In this document: piece by piece, positions 19,211 to 27,781 of the stretch | Layout: every line of letters begins with the position of its first letter | Numbering within the stretch: the first letter of the stretch is position 1 | Source of the DNA: an uncultured Thermoanaerobaculia bacterium | GTDB taxonomy: Bacteria; Acidobacteriota; Thermoanaerobaculia; Multivoradales; Multivoraceae | Direction of reading: 5' to 3' | Length of the DNA stretch: 64,000 nucleotides | Assembly: GCA_951813015.1 (NCBI GenBank) | Contig: CATOTG010000002.1 | Coordinates: 528,101-592,100 of the forward strand | The notes under the pieces: model-generated | Seen by the model: only the letters and a program-made list of their open reading frames with translations | The model's database searches: none | Told to the model about the DNA's origin: nothing | Program-made: the position numbers and the translations under genes

Positions 19211-20551
19211 ATGAGATTCAGAAGTCGCGGTCGAACCATCGGTCTGGGTTCGGCCCTGGGACTCACATTGCTGCTGGCGCTGTTCGGCGCCGCACCCGCG
19301 GCAGCGCAGGAAGGCGTGGACAGCGGCGATACCGCATGGATGCTGACCGCCAGCGCCCTGGTTCTGCTGATGACGCCGGGACTCGCGTTCTTCTATGGCG
19401 GACTCGTCCGGCGCAAGAACGTCCTGTCGATCCTCATGCAGTGCTTCCTGTGCATGGGCTTGATGACCGTACTCTGGGTCGTCATTGGCTTCAGCCTGGC
19501 CTTCGGCTCCGACGCCCTCGGGGGCGTCATCGGCGGCGGCGACTACTTCCTGCTGGCCAACCTGGGCTACGACGCCTGGGACGGCACCGGCATTCCGGCG
19601 CCATTGTTCATGATCTTCCAGGGCATGTTCGCCATCATCACGCCCGCGCTCATGATCGGCGCCTTCGCGGAACGGATGAAGTTCAGCGCCATCTGCCTGT
19701 TCATGAGCGCCTGGCTGCTCGTGGTCTACGCCCCCGTCTGCCACTGGGTGTGGGGCGGCTCGGAAGGTTTCTTCGGCCTCGGCGGCGACGGCGCCCTCGA
19801 CTTTGCCGGCGGCACGGTCGTCCACATCAACGCCGGTGTATCGGCGCTGGTCGCGGCGCTCGTCCTGGGCCGCCGCAAAGGCTACCCGACTCATACGTCG
19901 CCGCCGCACAACCTGCCCTTCGCCGTTCTCGGTACCGGCCTGCTCTGGTTCGGGTGGTTCGGCTTCAACGCCGGCAGCGCCGTGGCAGCCAACGGCTCGG
20001 CCGCCAACGCCTTCGTCGTCACCCAGGTGGCGACCGCGGCAGCGGCTGCCACCTGGGGGCTGATCGACTGGTTCCGCGACTCGAAGCCGACGCTTTTGGG
20101 CGTCATCACCGGCGCTGTGGCCGGACTCGTGGCGATCACTCCGGCCTGTGGCTCCGTCAGCGCAATCGGCGCGCTCGGTGTCGGCGGCGGCGCTTCCCTG
20201 TTCGCCTACCTGGCAGTCACCTGGTTCAAGTCGAAGCTCGGCTACGACGACTCGCTGGACGTCTTCGGCGTTCACGGCGTCGCCGGGATGTGGGGCGCGG
20301 TCGCCGCCGGCCTCTGGGCCACCGACATGGTGCCCGGCAACGACACGAACGGCCTCTTCTACGGCAATGCCGGACAGGTCGCCATTCAGCTCAAGGCCGT
20401 GCTCTTCACCATCGTGTGGGCCGCGGTCGTGTCGTTCGTGTTGCTTAAGATCGTCGACCTGATCGTCGGTCTTCGCGTCAGCGACGACGAGGAGCGGATC
20501 GGCCTCGATCTGACCGACCACCGCGAAAACGCTTACACCCTGGTCGACTAG
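19211..20551 (+). CDS. amt: Ammonium transporter (Amt family) with N-terminal signal peptide
   Basis: ALVLLMTPGLAFFYGGLVRRKNVLS, FAGGTVVHINAGVSALVAALVLGRR, DVFGVHGVAGMWGAVAAGLW. Confidence 0.95.
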   Translation: MRFRSRGRTIGLGSALGLTLLLALFGAAPAAAQEGVDSGDTAWMLTASALVLLMTPGLAFFYGGLVRRKNVLSILMQCFLCMGLMTVLWVVIGFSLAFGSDALGGVIGGGDYFLLANLGYDAWDGTGIPAPLFMIFQGMFAIITPALMIGAFAERMKFSAICLFMSAWLLVVYAPVCHWVWGGSEGFFGLGGDGALDFAGGTVVHINAGVSALVAALVLGRRKGYPTHTSPPHNLPFAVLGTGLLWFGWFGFNAGSAVAANGSAANAFVVTQVATAAAAATWGLIDWFRDSKPTLLGVITGAVAGLVAITPACGSVSAIGALGVGGGASLFAYLAVTWFKSKLGYDDSLDVFGVHGVAGMWGAVAAGLWATDMVPGNDTNGLFYGNAGQVAIQLKAVLFTIVWAAVVSFVLLKIVDLIVGLRVSDDEERIGLDLTDHRENAYTLVD

Positions 20552-20569
20552 GGCAGAAGGAGGAATGAC

Positions 20570-20911
20570 ATGAAGTACATCGTGGCCATCGTTCAGCCCG
20601 ACCGAATGCAGGAGGTCCTCGATCTCCTGGAAGAGAAGGAAATCCATCTGCTGACCGTCTCCAACGTGATGGGGCGCGGTCGCCAGCGAGGCGTTGCCGA
20701 GGTCTACCGCGGCAACAAGGAAGCCGGCGCCCTGCTGCGCAAGCTCAAGCTGGAGATCGCGGTCAACGACGACTACGTCGACATCGTGGTCGACGCGATC
20801 ACGCGGGGCGCCCAGACCGGCAACGTCGGCGACGGCAAGATCTTCATCCTGCCGCTCGATGAGACGATCCGCATTCGCACGGGCGAAACCGGCAACGTCG
20901 CGATCGGCTGA
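20570..20911 (+). CDS. glnK: PII nitrogen regulatory protein (GlnB/GlnK family), T-loop Tyr51 replaced by Glu
   Basis: VMGRGRQRGVAEVYRGNKEAGALLRKLKLEI, TRGAQTGNVGDGKIFILPLDETIRIRTGE; adjacent to amt. Confidence 0.92.
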   Translation: MKYIVAIVQPDRMQEVLDLLEEKEIHLLTVSNVMGRGRQRGVAEVYRGNKEAGALLRKLKLEIAVNDDYVDIVVDAITRGAQTGNVGDGKIFILPLDETIRIRTGETGNVAIG

Positions 20912-20986
20912 ACCAGCCGCATCGGATCTGCGGAGAACGCGCCGCGGGAGCCATCGCTCCCCGGCGCGCTTCTTCGTGTGGCGTCC

Positions 20987-23900
20987 TCAGTCGGACAGGC
21001 CGTCGAACAGCCGACGCAGGCCGTCCATCCGCTGGGCGATCAGGTCCCAGGCGCCCTCTTCGTCCGGCAACTGCCCCAGGCTGTGCAGGCGGCGCGCCAG
21101 AAACCGGAACTCGCTGCTCTGCCGATCCGGGACAACGAGGTCCTTGCTGTGACCCCGGACGATGCGCAGGCAGTTGATGACCGCCCGCAACAGACGGTAT
21201 CCGGCCTCGAGCTGTTCGGACTCCTCGGGCGAGATGTGGCCACGTTCGTACAGCGCGCGGGCCGCGTCCTCGGTGTTCGTCTGACGCACTTCCGGGTCGT
21301 GCGCGCCGGCCGCGATCTGACGCACCTGGACGAAGTACTCCGCGTCGACCAGGCCGCCGGCGCTGAACTTCGCGTTCGTCGTGCCCCGAGCGACCAGTTC
21401 GGATCGCTGGCGGTTGCGCAGGTGCCGGATGCGCGCCAAATCGTGCGGCCGCGCATCGAACACGTAGGCAGCCCGGTGGGCTTCGATCCGGGCGCACAGG
21501 TCCGGGTCACCGGCGACCGTGCGCAGCCGAACCAGCGCCTGGCGTTCGTAGGGGTCGGCCTCGCCTGCCGCGCTGTAGTAAGACGAGAACCGCTGAAACG
21601 AGGCCGACAACGGCGAGGACGAACCACCGGGACGAAGGCGCCAGTCCAGCTCGAAGATCCCGTCCCGCTTGGCGCGAATCAGCCGGGCCAGCCGCACCGC
21701 CGCCCGCTCGTGGAACTCGCCCGCCCGCCCCTGCTCCGACCCTTCGGCACTCCACAGGAACATCAGCTCGATGTCCGAGGCGTAGCCGAGATCGCGTCCG
21801 CCCCACTTGCCAAGCGCGCAGAGCGACCAGGCGCCGGGCGCCGGACCGTCCCCCGCGACCTCGGCAACCGCCTCCTCGGCCGCCCGTGTGAGAACGACAT
21901 CGGACAGGACCGAGAGTTCCCGTCCGAAGTCGCTGAAGCGCTCGATCCGACGGGTCAGGTGACGCATGTCGATGCGCCCGATCTCCTCGTTCTTGAACCG
22001 GTTGAGGACGTCGTCCGGCTTGTCCTGGCCTTCGAGTGCCGCGTCCAGCCGGCGCTCCAGTTCGCCCCGGTCGGCGCCGAAGTCCAGGTCGGCCATGTTG
22101 GCGAGAAGCGGCATCAGGTGCTCGTGCTGCCGGCGCAGGAACTCCTCCCAGACGTAGCTGCCGGCCCCCAGCACCCGCGCCAGTTCGTCCAGCGACGACG
22201 CGAGCGCCTGGGTCGGATCGGCCACCTGTTCGCAGACGGCGTCGATCAGCGCCCCGAACTGGCGCAGAGCCAGGTGCGGGTTCGGCGCCACCGCCAACCG
22301 GCGCGCGAACTGCTTCATCAGCGTGACCGTGACGCGCAGGTTGTCCACGCCGACGCGATCCTCGATCTTGCCTCCGCGCCGGGTCGTCACAAAGAGCCGA
22401 TCGCGCACCTCCCCGTCCACGGTGTCGAACTCGACCTTGTCGATCCAGTAGTCCCGGGTCGAGAGGACGTTCGCGAACTCGAACAGGAACATGAAGCTGT
22501 CCGGACTCCGGATCTCCAGAATCGTGCAGTCCTTGTCCGACTCGTTGTCGACGGAGATCGCAATCGGCGGCATGACGTTCTCCGGATCGGCGCCGAGGCC
22601 CATCCGGCGCGCCGCCTCCATCACGCGCAGAGTCAAGTCCTCGTTCGCGCGTCGCTCTTCGCCCTTCTCGAGCAGCGTCAGCAACCGGTTCAGATCCCCC
22701 TCGAACTCGGTCCAGGAGAACACCTGACTCGAGTGTCCGGGCGCCGGCTGAACTTCGGCCGAAAACACGATCCGCCTCGGGCCGTGTTTCTCTTGCGGCC
22801 GGGACGCGACCTTCCGCCGGCGACGCCGGCGATCCGGCCGGAGCTGCGTCGCCCGCCCGGGTCGACGGTAGAACTCGACCTCCCCCACGTCGTGGTACGT
22901 GTAGGAGCGGCCGCTCAGAATCGACTGGCCGTAGGCCGCAAGCAGGCCGCAGATCTTCGCGAACTCTCCCTGGTAGTCGTTGGCGACCACGGTCACCCGC
23001 CGCGTCGAACCCGTGTCGCGGACATCGACCCGGCAAAGCCGTTTCCGATCGAGATCGTGGATCATCTCCACGTGCTGCGCCACTTCGCCCACGGTGCAGG
23101 ACAGGAAGTACGCACTCTCCAACCGCCTGAAGTGCTCTTCGATCAGTTCGGCGGGCAGATCCGGGCAGAGCTCCCGCACGCGGTGCTTCCGCTCGAGGAA
23201 CTCGATCGTCTCGTCGAAGAACTCGCCGAAGATTCGGCGAACCGCGGCCGAGGTCTCCTCGTAGCGGCCCGCGAGGTCGAGCGTGTTCAGCGGCTGCCCC
23301 AGCGCGAAGGCCACCCGCCACTGGAAGGTCGCCCACTGCTTCGGCTCGCGCGGAAGCTGTCGCACCGGGAGATCCCGTTCCAACTGGAGCACATGCTCGA
23401 CCACCCGCAGAAAGATGTACGCCTCACGCAACCGGTCGTGCTCGTCCTGGGTGATCACCCGGTGCGCCCGCAGCCTCGACATGGCCTGCAGCGTGTTGGG
23501 CGAGCGGAGGTTCTGGTTGGAGGCTCCGTGGTAAAGCTGGAGCAACTGGACGATGAACTCGATATCGCGGATGCTGCCCGCGCCGAGCTTCACGTTGCCG
23601 ACCTCCGTGCCCCGGGACCGAAGCGACTTCTCGATCATCTGCTTCATCTCGAAGACCTCGCGCAGCAGAGTCTCCGGCGATCTGTCCGGATCGAAGACGA
23701 AGCGGCGCGTGCCGTCGATCAGCGCCCTGGCGGCCTCCGCGTCGCCGCCGGCGAAGCGCGCCTTGATCAGCGCCTGAAACGTCCAGTTCATGCCGTAGCG
23801 CTCGTAGAAGCGGAGGTACTGCCCCACCGTCCGAACGAGGGGGCCCATCTTCCCTTCCGGACGCAGACGCATGTCGACCCGGAACACGAACCCGTCGGCC

Positions 23901-24466
23901 GTGTTGTCCGAGATGAGGCGGATGAACTGCGGCGCCTGCCGCTGGAGGCGGTGCAGGGACTCCTGGTCCACATCGTCCGAGGCGACGAAGAGGGCGTCGA
24001 TGTCCGAGCTGTAGTTGACCTCCAGGCCGCCCCACTTGCCCATCGCGATGACGGCGAAGGGTTCCCGGTCGAGACCGGTGGCCTCGAGCGCGCGCTGAAC
24101 GCATACGTCGGCGACCCGGGAGATCTTCTCCGTCGTCGTCGCGAAGTCGTCCAGCCCGCTGTAGTCGGCGACCGCGACCCGGATCAGCTCGCGATAGCGC
24201 AGCACCCGAAGCCAGCGGCGAATGTCCCCGTCCGGCTCGGGTCGCAACTCCGCCATCCGATCTCGCTGTTCGTCCGCCGACTCCTGCTCCACCGGGAACA
24301 GGCCCTCCTCGGCTTCCGGATGCGCGTCGAGCCACCGCGTGTAGGCGGGCGCAAACTCGCGCAGGATGTCGCGCTGGGCCAGCGCCAGGGTTTCACGCGG
24401 ATCTTCGGCGTCCTCGATGTCCATGGCCGAGAAGTCCTGGATCGCTTGTTCTAGGCGGGAGTTCAC
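20987..24466 (-). CDS. glnE: Glutamine synthetase adenylyltransferase/adenylyl-removing enzyme with internal tandem ACT-like module
   Basis: Two NT cores (GKWGGLEVNYSSDIDALF and GKWGGRDLGYASDIELMFLW) flank a GlnD-like segment (AYFLSCTVGEVAQH...VVANDYQGEFAKICGLLAAYGQSILSGRSYTY...TILEIRSPDSFMFLFEFANVLSTRDYWIDKVEF). GTG start overlaps the LLM stop. Confidence 0.9.
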   Translation of the reverse strand: MNSRLEQAIQDFSAMDIEDAEDPRETLALAQRDILREFAPAYTRWLDAHPEAEEGLFPVEQESADEQRDRMAELRPEPDGDIRRWLRVLRYRELIRVAVADYSGLDDFATTTEKISRVADVCVQRALEATGLDREPFAVIAMGKWGGLEVNYSSDIDALFVASDDVDQESLHRLQRQAPQFIRLISDNTADGFVFRVDMRLRPEGKMGPLVRTVGQYLRFYERYGMNWTFQALIKARFAGGDAEAARALIDGTRRFVFDPDRSPETLLREVFEMKQMIEKSLRSRGTEVGNVKLGAGSIRDIEFIVQLLQLYHGASNQNLRSPNTLQAMSRLRAHRVITQDEHDRLREAYIFLRVVEHVLQLERDLPVRQLPREPKQWATFQWRVAFALGQPLNTLDLAGRYEETSAAVRRIFGEFFDETIEFLERKHRVRELCPDLPAELIEEHFRRLESAYFLSCTVGEVAQHVEMIHDLDRKRLCRVDVRDTGSTRRVTVVANDYQGEFAKICGLLAAYGQSILSGRSYTYHDVGEVEFYRRPGRATQLRPDRRRRRRKVASRPQEKHGPRRIVFSAEVQPAPGHSSQVFSWTEFEGDLNRLLTLLEKGEERRANEDLTLRVMEAARRMGLGADPENVMPPIAISVDNESDKDCTILEIRSPDSFMFLFEFANVLSTRDYWIDKVEFDTVDGEVRDRLFVTTRRGGKIEDRVGVDNLRVTVTLMKQFARRLAVAPNPHLALRQFGALIDAVCEQVADPTQALASSLDELARVLGAGSYVWEEFLRRQHEHLMPLLANMADLDFGADRGELERRLDAALEGQDKPDDVLNRFKNEEIGRIDMRHLTRRIERFSDFGRELSVLSDVVLTRAAEEAVAEVAGDGPAPGAWSLCALGKWGGRDLGYASDIELMFLWSAEGSEQGRAGEFHERAAVRLARLIRAKRDGIFELDWRLRPGGSSSPLSASFQRFSSYYSAAGEADPYERQALVRLRTVAGDPDLCARIEAHRAAYVFDARPHDLARIRHLRNRQRSELVARGTTNAKFSAGGLVDAEYFVQVRQIAAGAHDPEVRQTNTEDAARALYERGHISPEESEQLEAGYRLLRAVINCLRIVRGHSKDLVVPDRQSSEFRFLARRLHSLGQLPDEEGAWDLIAQRMDGLRRLFDGLSD

Positions 24467-25353
24467 GGCGACGTCTCGCGTTTTCCACAGCGTAGCACTT
24501 CGAGAAGCTGGTCCATCACCGCCTGCGCGTTCTCCGGCCGACCGAGGTGCAGCCCCATGCCCGGCATCGGCGCCACTGGCACCAGCACCCGCCCGACACC
24601 GAGGTCCGCCAGCGAACGCAGGCTCGCGAGATCCTCGCCGATGCCGGTCGTGATCTCGAGCGCCTCCGGATCGCGGCCGTGCTCTGTCGCCACCGCACGT
24701 GCGAGTCCGATCAGTTCAGCCGAAGCTCCGCGGGCAGGAAAGAACCCGTCGCCCAGCCGTCCGGCACGCCGCGCGGCGGGCTTCGAATGGCCGCCAACGA
24801 TGATCGGGACGCTGCCGGCGGCCGGCTGCGGACGGCAGTAGGCGGCCTGGAAACGGACGAACTCGCCGTGGTACGTCGGCTTCTCCGCACCCCACAGCTC
24901 CCGCATCGCCTCGATGTACTCGTCGGTTCGCCGGCCGCGGTCGGCAAAGGAGGCGCCAATCGCGTCGAACTCCTCCCTGAGCCAGCCGACGCCGATGCCG
25001 AGCAGGAGCCGGCCGCCGGTCATGTAGTCCAGGGTGGCGATCTGCTTCGCGGCAACCACCGGGTTGTGCTGGGGCACGATCAGGATCCCGGTCGCGAACC
25101 GGATCCGCCGGGTCTGCGAAGCGACGTACGCCATCCAGATCAATGGGTCCGGCAACGGAAAGTCGTCCCGCCCGCCGGCCATCTTGCCGTCGGGCGAATA
25201 GGGATACGCGGACTCGTACCCACCCGGAACGACCGTATGCTCGACGGTCCAGATCGACTCGAAGCCGGCTTCGTCGGCGGCCTGGGCCAGCTCGACCGCC
25301 AACCCCGGATCGACGTAGCGACCCGTGTTGCAGTAGCGAAGTCCGAATTTCAT
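24463..25353 (-). CDS. LLM-class flavin (F420-dependent type) oxidoreductase
   Basis: [67 protein letters not shown]-type pattern. Confidence 0.88.
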   Translation of the reverse strand: [296 protein letters not shown]

Positions 25354-25355
25354 AG

Positions 25356-25955
25356 GTGGCGCAGTGTAGCGGTACGTCGGCAGGCGCGGACCGGCCCTTC
25401 CTTCGCTACGATGCCGCCGTGAAGGAGGCCGCAGGCACGACCAGGCTCAGCGACATCGACTGGTCCTCCTGGCGCGCGGTCGACCGGGCCACCCTGACCT
25501 TCGTCCTCGAAGACGGCCAGGTACTCCTGATCCGCAAGAAACGGGGCCTGGGCGCCGGCAAGGTCAACGGCCCCGGCGGCCGCCTCGAGCCCGGCGAGAA
25601 GCCCATCGACTGCGCCACCCGCGAAGTCGAGGAAGAACTCGGCATCACCCCCCAGGGACTCGAGTACCGGGGAGAGAACCTGTTCCAGTTCGTCGATGGC
25701 TACTCGATCCACGTCTACGCCTTCGTCGCCTCCAGCTACCAGGGCAAGGTCCGCGAGACCGAGGAAGCGACGCCCATGTGGACGGACCTGGACGCCATCC
25801 CGTACGGCGAGATGTGGGAGGACGACCGGCTCTGGCTACCCCACGCCCTGAGCGGCCTGACACCGCAAGGCCGCTACATCTTCGACGGCGACCACATGCT
25901 GGACTGGGAACTCGAGATAGACGGACAACGCTACGGCCCCCAACCGCCCGGGTAA
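25356..25955 (+). CDS. NUDIX hydrolase, MTH1/NUDT1-like (exact start uncertain)
   Basis: Nudix box GPGGRLEPGEKPIDCATREVEEELGI; KKRGLGAGKVNGPGG and IPYGEMWEDDRLWLPHAL resemble MTH1. Confidence 0.85.
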   Translation: MAQCSGTSAGADRPFLRYDAAVKEAAGTTRLSDIDWSSWRAVDRATLTFVLEDGQVLLIRKKRGLGAGKVNGPGGRLEPGEKPIDCATREVEEELGITPQGLEYRGENLFQFVDGYSIHVYAFVASSYQGKVRETEEATPMWTDLDAIPYGEMWEDDRLWLPHALSGLTPQGRYIFDGDHMLDWELEIDGQRYGPQPPG

Positions 25956-26163
25956 GCGCGCCAGCCGTCTCGACCCACCCAGGGCCGGTACGGGCCGGCA
26001 TCCGCCGCATCGGCGAGATCACGGCGCGCGAGGTGCGCGCAACCAGCCTGGCCGGGCCGCAACGGCCGAGCTCCTCGCCGAGTCCGACCCGGCCAAGCGC
26101 AAGACCGCACGCTGTCGATCGTCCTGGTCACCCAGCCCGACGCCGTCCAGGCTGCCGAGGGTG

Positions 26164-26202
26164 TACTCGTCGCCGCTACTCGTCGCCGCTACTCGCCGCC
26201 GC
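26164..26202. repeat. 13-bp tandem repeat, 3 units, spanning the stop codon of the downstream minus-strand gene
   Basis: TACTCGTCGCCGC TACTCGTCGCCGC TACTCGCCGCCGC. Confidence 0.85.
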
Positions 26203-27508
26203 CGGTCGAGCCGGCGCCGCCGGCCGCACGGATCGCCGCCGCCTCTTCGGGCTCGACGTAGGTCCAGGCCAGGAAGGGCGCCATCATCTCGTCCGTGCTT
26301 TGGGCGCCCCAGTCCACCGAGCGCCCGATGTCGAGGAACGGGTACTCGTCGAGCTTCGTCTCGGAGTTGTCGTAGACCGCCTCGATCTCGACCCGGGTGC
26401 CTGCCGGCAGCACCTTGGGATCACGGTAGATGTAGTTCGTCTGCCAACTGTAGTCGTACTCCGGCACGTCGAGGAGCACCTCCGTGCCGCCATCGGGGTA
26501 GTACGCCGTGTACTTCATGCTCTCGCCCCGGAAGTGCATGTGCGGATGGAGCGACAGCAGGACCGCGTCCCTCTCGAACACCCTGGACGACCCGACGCGC
26601 CACCGTCCGTGACCGGGCGGAATCTCGAAGGCGCCGGCGCCGATCGTGTTCCAGGTCACCTTGTGCTTCACCTCGGCGCCGACCGGATGGAACTTGAAGG
26701 CGACCGCCGAACGGTCGAAACCCTCCGTGCCCGGGCCGGGTTCCTTGTGGTAGTGGACGTTCATGCGGACCACCATGCCGGCGCGCAGGAGGTTGCCGAA
26801 GCCCGGCGGGTAGATCGTCGGATCCTCGCCGGCGGCGATGGAACCCAGGGAGAAGGTGTTCTCACTCAGCACGTCGACCTCGCCGTCCTCGTTCGGGATC
26901 AGTGCGCGGCCGGTGATGTGATGGACGAACTCGGCGTCCGGCTGGTACTCGATCGCCTGAATCCAGCGCGGTTCCGGGAGCATCTCCTCGGTCAGCGTGA
27001 TGAAGAAGTTGGGCTGTTCGTCCTCCACGTCGTCACCCACGAAGTAGGGCTCCTCCATGTAGACGATCAGGTCCGGCTGGCCGATCAGGAAACCGCCCGT
27101 GTCCTCCCACTCGCGCGGGGCCGGGCCCCTGGCCGGATCGCCCTTCGGCGCGCCGTGTCCGACCCAGGCCACGACCGTGTCGATCTCGTCCCGGGTCAGG
27201 GTCCGCTCGTTGGCGAAGACCCCGGCCGTGTGGTCGGTCGCGTCCCACGGCGGCATCTCGCGGCTCTGCACCAGGCGCGCGATCGAGCGCGCCCAGGGCC
27301 TCGTTTCCTCGTAGGTCATCAGCGACATCGGCGCCACCATGCCGGCGACGTTGTCCCCGCCCGGCCGATGGCAGGTCTGGCAGCTGTGCTGGAAGATCGG
27401 CAGCACGTGCTCGTGAAAGGTGACTTCCTCGCCCGTGTCGGCGGCGACCGCCACGGAAGCGAGGCCCAGCGTTCCGAGAACGAGAAGTGCAGCGATCGAG
27501 CGGTTCAT
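26189..27508 (-). CDS. c-type cytochrome fused to PHM-like copper monooxygenase domain (paralog of 1254-2585)
   Basis: Signal peptide, CQTCH heme motif, FVHHITG, HPHMHFRGESMKYTAYYPDGGTEVLLDVPEYDYSWQTNYIY. Confidence 0.8.
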   Translation of the reverse strand: MNRSIAALLVLGTLGLASVAVAADTGEEVTFHEHVLPIFQHSCQTCHRPGGDNVAGMVAPMSLMTYEETRPWARSIARLVQSREMPPWDATDHTAGVFANERTLTRDEIDTVVAWVGHGAPKGDPARGPAPREWEDTGGFLIGQPDLIVYMEEPYFVGDDVEDEQPNFFITLTEEMLPEPRWIQAIEYQPDAEFVHHITGRALIPNEDGEVDVLSENTFSLGSIAAGEDPTIYPPGFGNLLRAGMVVRMNVHYHKEPGPGTEGFDRSAVAFKFHPVGAEVKHKVTWNTIGAGAFEIPPGHGRWRVGSSRVFERDAVLLSLHPHMHFRGESMKYTAYYPDGGTEVLLDVPEYDYSWQTNYIYRDPKVLPAGTRVEIEAVYDNSETKLDEYPFLDIGRSVDWGAQSTDEMMAPFLAWTYVEPEEAAAIRAAGGAGSTGGGE

Positions 27509-27612
27509 GCGCGCCTCCAGCTTCCAACCTGTTGTTCAAGTGGCAGGCGGACTCTAGCAGCCCGCGGCAGAAGTCGCGCTGCATTCGACCGGCCAGGCAT
27601 CCCGCCCGGCAT

Positions 27613-27684
27613 CGTGCCATCCGTGCGCCCGATGACGGGCGCACGGACTGGTTCGCGGGTGGCGCGGAGCGCGCCACCCGGGTC
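27613..27684 (+). repeat. Dispersed repeat module R2, copy D
   Basis: Hairpins GTGCGCCC-GATGAC-GGGCGCAC and GGGTGGCGCG-GAG-CGCGCCACCC. Confidence 0.88.
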
Positions 27685-27713
27685 GCTCTTCGGTCGAACA
27701 TGGATTTCCGAAG

Positions 27714-27770
27714 ACCGGCGCCTGGCGCCGGATGCCGGCGGGGACGCCGGCCCACCCGGTTTCTCTCGCG
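27714..27770 (+). repeat. Dispersed repeat module R3, copy D
   Basis: ACCGGCGCCTGGCGCCGGATGCCGGCGGGGACGCCGGCCCACCCGGTTTCT. Confidence 0.88.
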
Positions 27771-27781
27771 CAACTCCCGGC

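Noticed and set aside
20978-24454. 1158-aa + strand ORF almost exactly antisense to glnE
   Set aside because: Arg/Val/Gln/His-rich translation without family motifs; the opposite strand encodes clear GlnE. Typical GC-rich shadow ORF.
20987-24466. Calling this gene glnD because of the ACT-like segment
   Set aside because: Both nucleotidyltransferase cores match GlnE (GKxGGxExxxxSDxD), and no HD domain motif of GlnD was seen.
25956-26160. Possible gene relic (AGIRRIGEITAREVRATSLAGPQR...) after the NUDIX gene
   Set aside because: Too short and without a recognisable family; could be random GC-rich sequence.
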